Source of the DNA: CAZAPG01 sp964486935
GTDB lineage: Bacteria > Chloroflexota > Anaerolineae > 4572-78 > J111
Length of the DNA: 62,310 nucleotides
Assembly (NCBI GenBank): GCA_964486935.1
Contig: CAZAPG010000043.1
Location: forward strand, 1-62,310
Reading direction: 5' to 3'
Each line of letters starts with the position of its first letter. Position 1 is the stretch's first letter. The translations under genes were made by a program, and so were the position numbers. The notes below the pieces were generated by a model. It saw nothing but the letters and a program-made list of their open reading frames with translations. It was not told where the DNA came from and did not search any database. Positions 8,256 through 15,671 of this stretch are shown in pieces.

Positions 8256-8991
8256 GCTGCGCCTCCTGGGCCGAGCCAAGATAAGCCTCAATCACCGCCG
8301 GGGTGCGCCGGATTTCCTCCGGCCTGCCCTCGCCGATGGTTTTGCCGTAGTTGAGCACGTGCAGGCGGTCGCACAGGCGCATCATCAGCCGCATATCGTG
8401 GTCGATAATCAAGATGCCGCAGCCATATTTGGCCGGAATCGCGGCCAGCGTCTCCAGCAGCGAGTCGCTTTCCTGCTCATTCAGCCCCGCCGCCGGTTCA
8501 TCCAGCAGCAAAAAACCGGGATTGCGGGCCAGGGCGCGGGCAATTTCAACCCGCCGCTCCTCGCCGTAGGGCAGCGTGCCCGCCGACTCGCCGGCCAGCC
8601 GGGCCACGCCCAGCTCGGCCAGCATGGTCAGGGCCAGCTCTCTGGCCTGCCGGCGGGGCAGCCCGGCGCTAACCGCAGCCACCTCAACGTTTTCAAGCAC
8701 GCTCAGCGCCGAGAAGAGCTTGATGGTTTGAAAGGTCCGGGCCAGTCCCATCCGGGCGATTTTGTGGGCGGGCCAGCCGGTGATATCGGTCTGGTCAACC
8801 CGCACCTGCCCGCCGCTTGGCTTTAGCAGGCCGGTAATCACATTCACCGAGGTGGTCTTGCCCGACCCGTTCGGGCCAATCAACCCCAGAATTTCGCCCT
8901 GCGTCAGGTTAAAACTGATGTGGTCAACGGCCCGCAGCCCCACAAAATCCTTGGTTAAATTTTGTACTGAAAGTGTTTGGGATGAAGTCAT
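8242..8991 (-). CDS. livG: ABC transporter ATP-binding protein LivG
   Basis: The second HAAT-family ATPase, 249 residues. Walker A is GPNGSGKTT, Walker B is FLLLDEPAAGLN, and the signature loop is the LivG-type LPYGEERRVEIARAL instead of the usual LSGGQ. The longest frame starts at 9024, but that would place coding sequence through the hairpin at 9003-9043. The ATG at 8991 gives MTSSQTLSVQNLTKDF and a normal family length, so it is preferred even though the ribosome site is weak. The gene is second in the operon, after the solute-binding lipoprotein. Confidence 0.92.
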   Translation of the reverse strand: MTSSQTLSVQNLTKDFVGLRAVDHISFNLTQGEILGLIGPNGSGKTTSVNVITGLLKPSGGQVRVDQTDITGWPAHKIARMGLARTFQTIKLFSALSVLENVEVAAVSAGLPRRQARELALTMLAELGVARLAGESAGTLPYGEERRVEIARALARNPGFLLLDEPAAGLNEQESDSLLETLAAIPAKYGCGILIIDHDMRLMMRLCDRLHVLNYGKTIGEGRPEEIRRTPAVIEAYLGSAQEAQRADS

Positions 8992-9002
8992 GGTCTGGTC
9001 AG

Positions 9003-9043
9003 GTGAAGACCTCGAAGGACTCAAAATCCTTCGAGGTCTTCAC
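9003..9043. promoter_or_regulatory. Perfect 17-bp hairpin after the solute-binding-protein gene
   Basis: Arms at 9003-9019 and 9027-9043 pair perfectly around a 7-base loop (CTCAAAA). It lies just after the lipoprotein stop codon (9058) and just before livG (8991) on the minus strand. There is no T-run, so it probably protects the upstream mRNA from 3' decay or partly attenuates transcription. That would give more binding protein than membrane components, as known for the malE-malF intergenic repeats. Confidence 0.72.
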
Positions 9044-9057
9044 AACTAAGCGCTCAC

Positions 9058-10353
9058 TTAGGGTTCCGGCGGGGCTTCCGGCAGAATCCACATTTTGAAG
9101 GAGGGCTGGCCGCCCTGCAGCTCAACAATGGCGACTTCCTTGTTGGGCTGGTGGCCTTCGGCGGCGGGCGCCCAATCCAGCCGGCCGCTCAGCAGGTCGA
9201 AGCTGTTCTCTTCCATCACTTTGGCCACGGCGGTGCCATCGGTGCTGCCGGCCTTTTCAATGGCCTCGGCCATCACATGGACCGCGTCCCAGCCGGTCAG
9301 GATAAAGGCGGTGCCGGGGTCGGCGTTATATTTGGCTTTGTAGCGGTCGATGAAATCCGGCAGCCGCTCGCCGGCTTCGGGGCCAAGCCAGCCGTGGGTG
9401 GCAAAGTAGATATTGTTGGCCAGGTCCGAGCCAACCACTTCCCAGAACTGGGCGTCATCGTAGGTGTCGCCGCCCATAATCGGCGTTTCAATGCCGGCCG
9501 CCCTGGTTTGCCGGACAATGGTGCCCAAATCGGGCGCGTAAGAGGAGATGAACAGGCCGTCCGGCTCTGCGCTCAGCCCCTGGATGCGCTGAATCTGGGC
9601 CGAAAAATCGGCGTCACCCTGCAGATAGGTGTCCTCGCCCACAATCTCGCCGCCCAGGGTGGTGAAATGCTCGGTGAAGTAGTCGCCCAGCGACAGGCTG
9701 TAGTCAATCGAGGTGTCGGCCACCACGTAGGCGGTGCGCCAGCCCAGCTCGTTGTAGGCGTACTCGGCGGCGGCGGCGCTCATGATGTTGTTCCACATCG
9801 AGAGGGTGAATTGCTTGTCGCCCAGCGCAGCCGAGCCAAACAGCGGCGACGACGCGCAGGTTGACAGCCCGACCAGGCCGGCTTCCTGAGCCGCCTGGCT
9901 GGCCGGCCCGCCAATATCAAAATCGCACGGGGCCAGAATGATGTCCGCCCCCTGGTCAATCAACTGGCGGGTGGCGTTGCCGACGGTGGCCGGATCGGTC
10001 GCGCCGTCCAGTTCAATCAACTGGAGCGGGCGGCCCAGCACGCCACCGGCCTCGTTAATCGCTTCGATGGCCAGCAGCGCGCCCTCCCGCGGCGGCTGGT
10101 CGTAGGCGGCCATCCAGCCGGTGGCATTGAAGACGGCCCCGATCACAATCGGGTCGCCCTGCGGGGCGGCGGCTTCCTTCTGCACTTCAACGGTGACAAT
10201 TTTCTCAACTTCCTTTTCAACCTCAACCGTCACCACTTTTTCAACTTCCACGGTGACGACTTTCTCAACCACCTGCTGGCCGCCACAGGCCGCCAGCAGC
10301 GAGAGCATCAGACCCGTTACCAGGGTCAATAAAACATTTCTCTTCACAAACAT
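9058..10353 (-). CDS. ABC transporter substrate-binding lipoprotein (Leu/Ile/Val-type, periplasmic-binding family 6)
   Basis: This 431-residue lipoprotein captures the cargo of the LivFGHM importer. A Sec/lipoprotein signal ends in LLAAC with the lipidated cysteine at 23. A charged linker of V-E-K, V-T-V-E-V units (about residues 28-58) follows, a spacer typical of Chloroflexota binding proteins. The binding domain starts near IVIGAVFNATGWMAAYDQPPREG, with the family motif NEAGGVLGRPLQLI. The ATG at 10353 has GAGGAGG six bases upstream and is better than the in-frame GTG at 10356. It is the first gene of the operon. The cargo is not predictable from sequence; an amide, peptide-like amine or amino acid is consistent with the downstream enzymes. 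Confidence 0.92.
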   Translation of the reverse strand: MFVKRNVLLTLVTGLMLSLLAACGGQQVVEKVVTVEVEKVVTVEVEKEVEKIVTVEVQKEAAAPQGDPIVIGAVFNATGWMAAYDQPPREGALLAIEAINEAGGVLGRPLQLIELDGATDPATVGNATRQLIDQGADIILAPCDFDIGGPASQAAQEAGLVGLSTCASSPLFGSAALGDKQFTLSMWNNIMSAAAAEYAYNELGWRTAYVVADTSIDYSLSLGDYFTEHFTTLGGEIVGEDTYLQGDADFSAQIQRIQGLSAEPDGLFISSYAPDLGTIVRQTRAAGIETPIMGGDTYDDAQFWEVVGSDLANNIYFATHGWLGPEAGERLPDFIDRYKAKYNADPGTAFILTGWDAVHVMAEAIEKAGSTDGTAVAKVMEENSFDLLSGRLDWAPAAEGHQPNKEVAIVELQGGQPSFKMWILPEAPPEP

Positions 10354-10450
10354 CACATTCCTCCTCTTTGATTGGCAATTTTTGGTCCAGCATGATTTAC
10401 GGCGGGGGGCTAATTCATGGGCAACTTTCCTCCCTTGCAGCAGATGTCCG

Positions 10451-10476
10451 GGAGTCCAACGTGCGCTGTGGACTCC
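10451..10476. repeat. GGAGTCCA / TGGACTCC inverted repeat
   Basis: Eight-base arms at 10451-10458 and 10469-10476 enclose ten bases. The site is in the 157-bp gap upstream of the transporter operon and downstream of the M20 gene. The same arms recur at 11857-11897, so this is a dispersed repeat. It could also sit in the leader of the transporter mRNA. Confidence 0.6.
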
Positions 10477-10510
10477 GGCCGAGATTTACATTTATACAAC
10501 AAATTTGAGA

Positions 10511-11836
10511 TTATGCAACACCGCACCATTGCAGGGCGGCCCCGGCAAAGACTTTGGCCGTTTCGGTCAGCGAGTCGATATTCACGTATTCATCCTCGCT
10601 GTGCAAACCCGCGCCCGAAGGGCCGTAGATGACCGGGGCAACGCCCGCGCCGGCGTAAAAAGCCGCGTCGGTAACGGCCACAAAGCCGGAAAATTTACTG
10701 GGCAGGTCAAGCCGCCGGCGCGTCTCTTTGATGGCCTGCACCAGCGGATGCTCAATCGGCGTGGCCACGGGCGGAAAGTCGATATCAGCCAGATGCCACT
10801 GCAATTTGGGCGGGTGTTCTTTGAGCCACGGGTCGGTTTTGGCAAAGCCATCAACAAACTCCTCAAACTCCTGCCGCACCTGCTCAATCGATTCGGTGGG
10901 CAGAAATTTCAGGTCAAAATCAATAACGCACACATCGGGGATCATGGCCGGATTGCTGGTGACGATGGGCAGGCCGTTATCGCCCAGCCCCACGCCGCCG
11001 TGAATCACGCCCGGATTGATGGTGGTGATCCCCGGCGGCAGCAGCGGGTGATGCTTGCGCAGCGCCCACTCGCGCTCCAGCTCGCGCACGGCATTGACAA
11101 ATTTCATGCCCTTTTCAATGGCGTTAACTCCGTGCGATTCCGGCGCATCGGCCCGCCCTTGCGGGTAAATTTGGGCGTAGCGCCAGCCCGCGTGCGCCGA
11201 GCGACCAAAGATTGTCACCCGCAGCCAGCTCAGGCCGCCTTCCGCCGGCTGGATCACCCCGTCGGAAGGTTCGGCCACAATGACGGCGTCGGCCAGGTAG
11301 CCTTTTTCTATCAGGTTGCGAGTGCCGCCGCCCCCTCCCTCTTCATCCACCACCGAGTGCAGCTCCAGCCGCCCGTTCAGTTTGATACCGGCCCGGCAGA
11401 TGGCTCTGGTGGCGGACACAAAGGCGGCCACGCCGCCCTTCATATCGTAGCTGCCCCGCCCGTACAGGCGGCCATCCACAATATCGCTGCCCCAGGGGTC
11501 GCGGCTCCACTTTTTTTCATCGCCGGGCGGCACCACGTCGATGTGGCCGTTGAAAATCAGGCTGCGGCCGCCGCCCTGGCCAGCCAGCCGCCCCACCAAA
11601 TTGGGCCGCCGGGGAAAGGCGTCCCAGCGTTCGGTCTCCAGCCCAATCTCGCGCATCACCTCCTCAAAGTAAAGTTGCAGCTCGGTTTCCTGGCTGATTT
11701 CCGGGTTGCTGATAAAGCGGGGGTTGATGCTTTTGAAGCTGATCAGTTTCCGGGTGAGGTTGACCACAAAATCGCGGTCTCGCTCTAATATGTCAAAAAC
11801 TTTGGCAATGGCCGAATCTAAATCAGCGTTTGTCAT
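10511..11836 (-). CDS. M20 family deacetylase/peptidase (ArgE/DapE-like)
   Basis: A two-zinc amidohydrolase of 441 residues related to acetylornithine deacetylase and succinyl-diaminopimelate desuccinylase. Motifs in order are FNGHIDVVPPGDEKKW, GRGSYDMKGGVAAF, VVDEEGGGGGTRN (DEE base) and the late histidine in GAGLHSEDEY. The lid domain follows GRSAHAGWRYAQIY. The frame extends upstream to 11983 through repeat-derived sequence, but GAGGAG lies six bases before the ATG at 11836 (MTNADLDSA), which is taken as the start. It ends a long co-directional run of hydrolase genes. No arginine or lysine biosynthesis genes are nearby, so a catabolic N-acyl amino acid role is more likely than ArgE or DapE proper. 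Confidence 0.88.
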   Translation of the reverse strand: MTNADLDSAIAKVFDILERDRDFVVNLTRKLISFKSINPRFISNPEISQETELQLYFEEVMREIGLETERWDAFPRRPNLVGRLAGQGGGRSLIFNGHIDVVPPGDEKKWSRDPWGSDIVDGRLYGRGSYDMKGGVAAFVSATRAICRAGIKLNGRLELHSVVDEEGGGGGTRNLIEKGYLADAVIVAEPSDGVIQPAEGGLSWLRVTIFGRSAHAGWRYAQIYPQGRADAPESHGVNAIEKGMKFVNAVRELEREWALRKHHPLLPPGITTINPGVIHGGVGLGDNGLPIVTSNPAMIPDVCVIDFDLKFLPTESIEQVRQEFEEFVDGFAKTDPWLKEHPPKLQWHLADIDFPPVATPIEHPLVQAIKETRRRLDLPSKFSGFVAVTDAAFYAGAGVAPVIYGPSGAGLHSEDEYVNIDSLTETAKVFAGAALQWCGVA

Positions 11837-11856
11837 TTTCGACTCCTCTGTAAATA

Positions 11857-11897
11857 GGAGTCCAGAGCTTGCTCTGCCAAACCAAGGTTTGGACTCC
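11857..11897. repeat. Cloverleaf-like nested inverted repeat
   Basis: Outer arms GGAGTCCA (11857-11864) and TGGACTCC (11890-11897) enclose two smaller hairpins, AGAGC-TT-GCTCT and CCAAACC-AA-GGTTTGG. The outer arms match those at 10451-10476. The element lies immediately upstream of the M20 start codon at 11836. Confidence 0.62.
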
Positions 11898-11913
11898 ATT
11901 TTCATTCCTCGTT

Positions 11914-12048
11914 GCCGCCCCAAAGGGACTGTCGCACTCCCTTGAAAATAGCGATGGTGACGTGTCAAAGTGTACTTTGACACGCCAAGTTTTTATCACC
12001 CGTGTCCTGTGAGTATCATTGTCGCCCTAAAGGGCTGCCGGACTCCTA
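11914..12048. repeat. Repeat-rich intergenic stretch
   Basis: Between the nitrilase gene and the M20 gene there are two diverged copies of a unit of about 28 bases, around CCGCCCCAAAGGGACTGTCG (11915-11934) and TCGCCCTAAAGGGCTGCCGG. Between them is an 11-bp inverted repeat CGTGTCAAAGT / ACTTTGACACG at 11961-11984, with only two bases between the arms. No reading frame of interest is present. Confidence 0.5.
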
Positions 12049-12058
12049 TAAAATATAT

Positions 12059-12901
12059 TCAGGGGCCAGCATATCCTTTGGCGGCCAGTTCGCCGGCAAT
12101 TTTAGTGCCGGTGGCGCTGCGGTCAACCGGGTTCACCTCCACCACAATTAACTGCTCGGCGGCTTCGCCGTAAGGCCCCTGCGCCAGAATGGCGCCCCCC
12201 GGCCCCACGGCCAGCGAACAGCCGATACATTTGTATCCCTGCCAGGGGCCACCCCGCAGCCGGCCCACATTGCTGACGCCCACAACGGTCAAATCGTACA
12301 GCCGGGCCAGGGTAGTGTAAGACCCGCGCCACAGGTCGCCGTAAGGCTCGGCAGCATTATCGTGGTCCGGCGGCATGGCCCAGGCCGAAGGGGAGAGCAG
12401 CAGTTGCGCCCCCATCCGCGCCAGCGAGTGGCCCAGCGCCAGCGAGTTGGGGAAATTATCGGCGCAGATGTTGACGCCGATGACGCCCAACGGCGTTTCG
12501 GCTACGGCCAAACAGTTGCCGGTGGCGTACAAATCCTGGGCGATATCCATCACGTTAATTTTGCGATGCTTGAGCAAAATATCACCTTCGGGCGAGATGA
12601 GAATGGCGGCGTTGTAAATGCGCCCGGCGGCCCGCTCGGTGAGGCCGGCGACCACGTAAATTTGGGCCTGGTGCGCGGCGCGGCACAACACCTCGGCGTG
12701 GGGGCCGGGGATGGGTTGGGCCAGTTCGCGGGCGGCCGGGTCGGTCCAGCCGATATCGAGGCATTCCGGCAGCGCCACCACGCGGCACCCCTGTTGGGCA
12801 GCCTCGGCAATCATGTGGGCGGCGCGCCGCAAGTTCTGCTCAACCGCGCCACCCTCAACCAGCATTTGGGCCATGCCCAGTTTGAAGTTACGGTCTGCCA
12901 T
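12059..12901 (-). CDS. Carbon-nitrogen hydrolase (nitrilase superfamily)
   Basis: A cytoplasmic amidase or nitrilase of 280 residues. The Glu-Lys-Cys catalytic triad is visible: Glu46 in VVALPECLD, Lys114 in LKHRKINVMD, and Cys146 in GVNICADNF. The size and motifs fit the amidase, N-carbamoylase and omega-amidase branches better than true aliphatic nitrilases. It lies 12 bases after the alpha/beta hydrolase gene in the same orientation. Neighbours include an amidase, a PIG-L deacetylase and M20 peptidases, so hydrolysis of an amide or carbamoyl group of an imported compound is a reasonable inference. Confidence 0.9.
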   Translation of the reverse strand: MADRNFKLGMAQMLVEGGAVEQNLRRAAHMIAEAAQQGCRVVALPECLDIGWTDPAARELAQPIPGPHAEVLCRAAHQAQIYVVAGLTERAAGRIYNAAILISPEGDILLKHRKINVMDIAQDLYATGNCLAVAETPLGVIGVNICADNFPNSLALGHSLARMGAQLLLSPSAWAMPPDHDNAAEPYGDLWRGSYTTLARLYDLTVVGVSNVGRLRGGPWQGYKCIGCSLAVGPGGAILAQGPYGEAAEQLIVVEVNPVDRSATGTKIAGELAAKGYAGP

Positions 12902-12913
12902 TATTCACCCATC

Positions 12914-14041
12914 TCACTTCAGCCAAAGGTCAAACCAGCCGAAGGCTTCGGCCTGCATGTCCCGGTCAAATTTGTGAGGGCCGGGGTAGAAGGCGCAGCG
13001 GTAGTGGTCGGTGGCGCCGGCTTTGTCATAGACCTGCCGCAACATCGAATCGGCCCGCCGCATTTCAGACAGGGTGAACAGGTCGTCCTCACGGTTGTTG
13101 AGAACCAACGCCGGCAGCGGCGCCCGCAGCCCCAAAATTTCGGGGTAATCCAAATCGCGGGGCAGCAGCGGGGCGTAGACCATCCAGGTGTGGGTGAAGG
13201 ATTTGCGCAGCACCAGGTCGCGCCAGGTGGTCATCATGCCGGCGCACACGGCGCAGCGAATCCGGGGGTCGGCCCCGCTCAGGTAGACCGTGCGCATCCC
13301 GCCGCCGGAAAGCCCCCCGCAGCCCACCCGCGCCGGGTCAACCTCCGGGCGGGCGCACAGCACGTCGAGCGCGGCCTGGTCTTCGGCCAGAAAGACGCCG
13401 GGCCAGGTGGCGCCCGCGCTGAAGAGCGATTTGGCCATAATTGACTCGTGTTCGGCGGCCCAGCGATTGTAGGCGTCAATCTCTGACTCGCCGGGGTTGG
13501 GCGTCAGCCTGATTTCGTCCGGCACATCTTCCAACTGCACCCGCCGGCTGGCAAAGGGGAAGGCGTCGGGAACCAGTACGGCGTAGCCACGTTTAGCCAG
13601 TTGATTGGCCCAGGCGACGCCGCCGTAGTACAGCCGCTGATGTTCGGCCATCATCGGGTGCAGCGAGTCAGCGGTTTGGGTAATTTTCTCCTTGCCAAAA
13701 TATTTGTTTACGGCGTGGTCGTGCAGGGCCAGCACGCCGGGCAGCTTGCCGGCGGCGCTGGCCGGTTTTAGAAATACGGCTCCGGTGGGCGGGCCGTAGG
13801 GCAGTTGCCAGGAAAGTTCCTCAATATGCAGGTCGTCATACACCCGTTGATGGTGAACGATGACTTGCGGCGCAGCGCCGGTATCGGGCCGGGCCAGGCA
13901 ATCGAGCAGCCGCTGCCGGGCGGCGGCGCGCCAGGCGTCAAGGTCGCTCCATTCCGGCCGTCGAAACGAGAGCGCGGCGGGACCCTCACCGCTGAGGGTG
14001 GCGGCCCACGGCCCGTAAGCGCCAATCATATTTTGTTGCAT
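12914..14041 (-). CDS. Alpha/beta hydrolase (acetyl xylan esterase/dienelactone hydrolase-like)
   Basis: A serine hydrolase of 375 residues. The nucleophile elbow is GCGGLSGGGMRTVY and the oxyanion strand is LPGVLALHDHAVNKYFG. The acid and histidine are probably in LVLNNREDDLFTLSEM and FYPGPHKFDRDMQ near the C-terminus. The fold resembles large esterases of the acetyl xylan esterase type. The frame begins with a TTG at 14056, but GGAGAG seven bases before the ATG at 14041 marks the better start. It probably de-esterifies or de-acylates a substrate shared with the adjacent amidase-type enzymes; the exact ester is unknown. Confidence 0.8.
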   Translation of the reverse strand: MQQNMIGAYGPWAATLSGEGPAALSFRRPEWSDLDAWRAAARQRLLDCLARPDTGAAPQVIVHHQRVYDDLHIEELSWQLPYGPPTGAVFLKPASAAGKLPGVLALHDHAVNKYFGKEKITQTADSLHPMMAEHQRLYYGGVAWANQLAKRGYAVLVPDAFPFASRRVQLEDVPDEIRLTPNPGESEIDAYNRWAAEHESIMAKSLFSAGATWPGVFLAEDQAALDVLCARPEVDPARVGCGGLSGGGMRTVYLSGADPRIRCAVCAGMMTTWRDLVLRKSFTHTWMVYAPLLPRDLDYPEILGLRAPLPALVLNNREDDLFTLSEMRRADSMLRQVYDKAGATDHYRCAFYPGPHKFDRDMQAEAFGWFDLWLK

Positions 14042-14065
14042 AGGCTTTCTCTCCAACCCGGCAGG

Positions 14066-14920
14066 TTAATAATCCCACGCTTCAGAAGCTGGCAAAAGGC
14101 GCTGCCGCTGACAATCCCAATCAGACTCAACCGTGGCGGCAATCACGCGGGGCCGGATGGGGCAGCGGCGGCAAGGCGGAAACCCATCTTTGCCGGCGCG
14201 TAAAACTCCGGCCACTAATTCAAAGCAATCGCGCAGCTTGAACAGAATGAACCGGCTTTGGCCCACCAGCGCCTCCCGTTGCAACCCGCGAGCGGGCATG
14301 TCCGGGTAGTACGCGCCTTTGTCGGTGAGGGGGCAAAGCTGCTCGCGCCAGCCCCAGGTTCGGCCATTTACCACGCGGCCGCCCGGCAGCATCACCGGAT
14401 ATGTTTCGGTGCGCAGCCCCAGGCAGGGCACGCCCACCGTCATTTCAACCACGTGATGAAAGGTGTTTGCCTGGTAGCCCACGCCCAGCAACAGGCCATA
14501 GCCATCATCAGCGTAAAGCCGCCCCAGCGGCGACTCCGGCCCCATTGTCAGCGTGCGGTGGTGAAACTCAATGTATCGCCGGGCGTGCCTGCCCCAGGCG
14601 GCAAAAGCATGGGTCGGGTTCAGGCTGCGATAGACGCCGGACATTCGCCAGAAGGTATCGGGGATGACGCCGTTGGTGGTCGGCGTCTGCCGGGGATGAA
14701 AATAACCCGGCCCGCCCGGCTCAAAAATGGTCGCGTGATTGAACGAGGGCATCAGCAAAGTGCCTTCCGGCGTCAGATGCTCCATCAGGGCCGCAATAAC
14801 AGTTTGCGCCCCACCCTCAACATAGCCAAAGCTCTTGAGCGATGAATGGACCATCACTCCCGCGCCCGGCGGCAAACCCAACTGCCGCAACCCTTGTAAG
14901 ATGTCCTCTTTGATTACCAT
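14066..14920 (-). CDS. AAC(3)-family N-acetyltransferase
   Basis: A 284-residue member of the aminoglycoside 3-N-acetyltransferase fold (antibiotic_NAT family). The N-terminal VMVHSSLKSFGYVEGGAQTV and central NPTHAFAAWG and GVGYQANTFHHVVEM are the family's acetyl-CoA and active-site regions. The C-terminal tail CRRCPIRPR is cysteine-rich and atypical. Its place inside a catabolic gene run, with no resistance or mobility genes, argues against an antibiotic role. Acetylation of an amino sugar or amine, opposite in sense to the adjacent PIG-L deacetylase, is an inference. Confidence 0.82.
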   Translation of the reverse strand: MVIKEDILQGLRQLGLPPGAGVMVHSSLKSFGYVEGGAQTVIAALMEHLTPEGTLLMPSFNHATIFEPGGPGYFHPRQTPTTNGVIPDTFWRMSGVYRSLNPTHAFAAWGRHARRYIEFHHRTLTMGPESPLGRLYADDGYGLLLGVGYQANTFHHVVEMTVGVPCLGLRTETYPVMLPGGRVVNGRTWGWREQLCPLTDKGAYYPDMPARGLQREALVGQSRFILFKLRDCFELVAGVLRAGKDGFPPCRRCPIRPRVIAATVESDWDCQRQRLLPASEAWDY

Positions 14921-14940
14921 AAAACGATTATTACTGATTA

Positions 14941-15663
14941 TTAGGGTAGATAATGCGCGGTTAAATTGCCCCAGCCCGCGCCGCCGTAACGCTGAAAGGC
15001 CTCGGCATGGCGCACCCCGGCCTGGATACCGCGGTAGCGGGCGCTGGTTTCAATGTGTTCCAGCACGTCAAAATCAAAATATCGCTTGAGAAAACCAAGC
15101 TGGCTGCGAAAGCAACTCATCATCTTCAGCTTGGTCTGGATTGTCTGGCTGACATCCACATAATCGGTTGGCTCAAAGTAGCGGCCATTGATGGTGTCCA
15201 TAAAATAGAGCGCGGGCGTATAATCAAGCGCCTCGCTGCCGGTCTCGTATTGGGGAATGCCCAAAATGGGGCCGGTCCACTTGACCAGCTCGCTCACGTT
15301 GCAGTGGTCGGTGTGGTAATCGGTGGGGGCGTGGGTAACAATCACGTTGGGGCGCGTCCGGCGAATCAGCTCGACCACCTGCCGCTGCTGCGCTTCGTCA
15401 TATGGGTTGACTCCGTCATCGGGAAACATCAGCGCCCGGTATTCGGCCCCAATCAATCCCGCGGACTCAGCGGCCTCGGCGTGTCGCACCCGCGAACATT
15501 CCTCCAGCGATAGCTCATAGCTGCCAAATTTGCACCACGTAGCCGTAGCCATCACCACCTGATGCCCCAGTTGGCTCCAGCGGGCCAGCGTGCCGGCGCA
15601 CAAAAATTCCAGGTCATCCGCGTGCGCCCCTAAGGCCAGAATACGTAACTTTTGCTCGGCCAT
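14941..15663 (-). CDS. PIG-L/LmbE family deacetylase
   Basis: A zinc-dependent N-deacetylase of 240 residues. The family signature AHADD occupies residues 13-17 (ALGAHADDLEF), with the third zinc ligand in VTHAPTDYHTDH. Family members remove acetyl groups from N-acetylglucosaminyl lipids, mycothiol precursors or chitobiose-like sugars. It sits between an AAC(3)-like acetyltransferase and a URO-D-type gene, with short spacers throughout. The preceding gene's stop is only eight bases away. Confidence 0.9.
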   Translation of the reverse strand: MAEQKLRILALGAHADDLEFLCAGTLARWSQLGHQVVMATATWCKFGSYELSLEECSRVRHAEAAESAGLIGAEYRALMFPDDGVNPYDEAQQRQVVELIRRTRPNVIVTHAPTDYHTDHCNVSELVKWTGPILGIPQYETGSEALDYTPALYFMDTINGRYFEPTDYVDVSQTIQTKLKMMSCFRSQLGFLKRYFDFDVLEHIETSARYRGIQAGVRHAEAFQRYGGAGWGNLTAHYLP

Positions 15664-15671
15664 GATGACTC

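Noticed and set aside
8255..8291. TTG start giving 12 extra residues to LivF
   Set aside because: AGGAGG and a GTG at 8255 give the standard N-terminus; the extension is unlike the family.
10121..11788. 555-residue open frame on the plus strand
   Set aside because: It runs antisense to the solute-binding lipoprotein end and the M20 gene, has no family features, and is typical of high-GC shadow frames.
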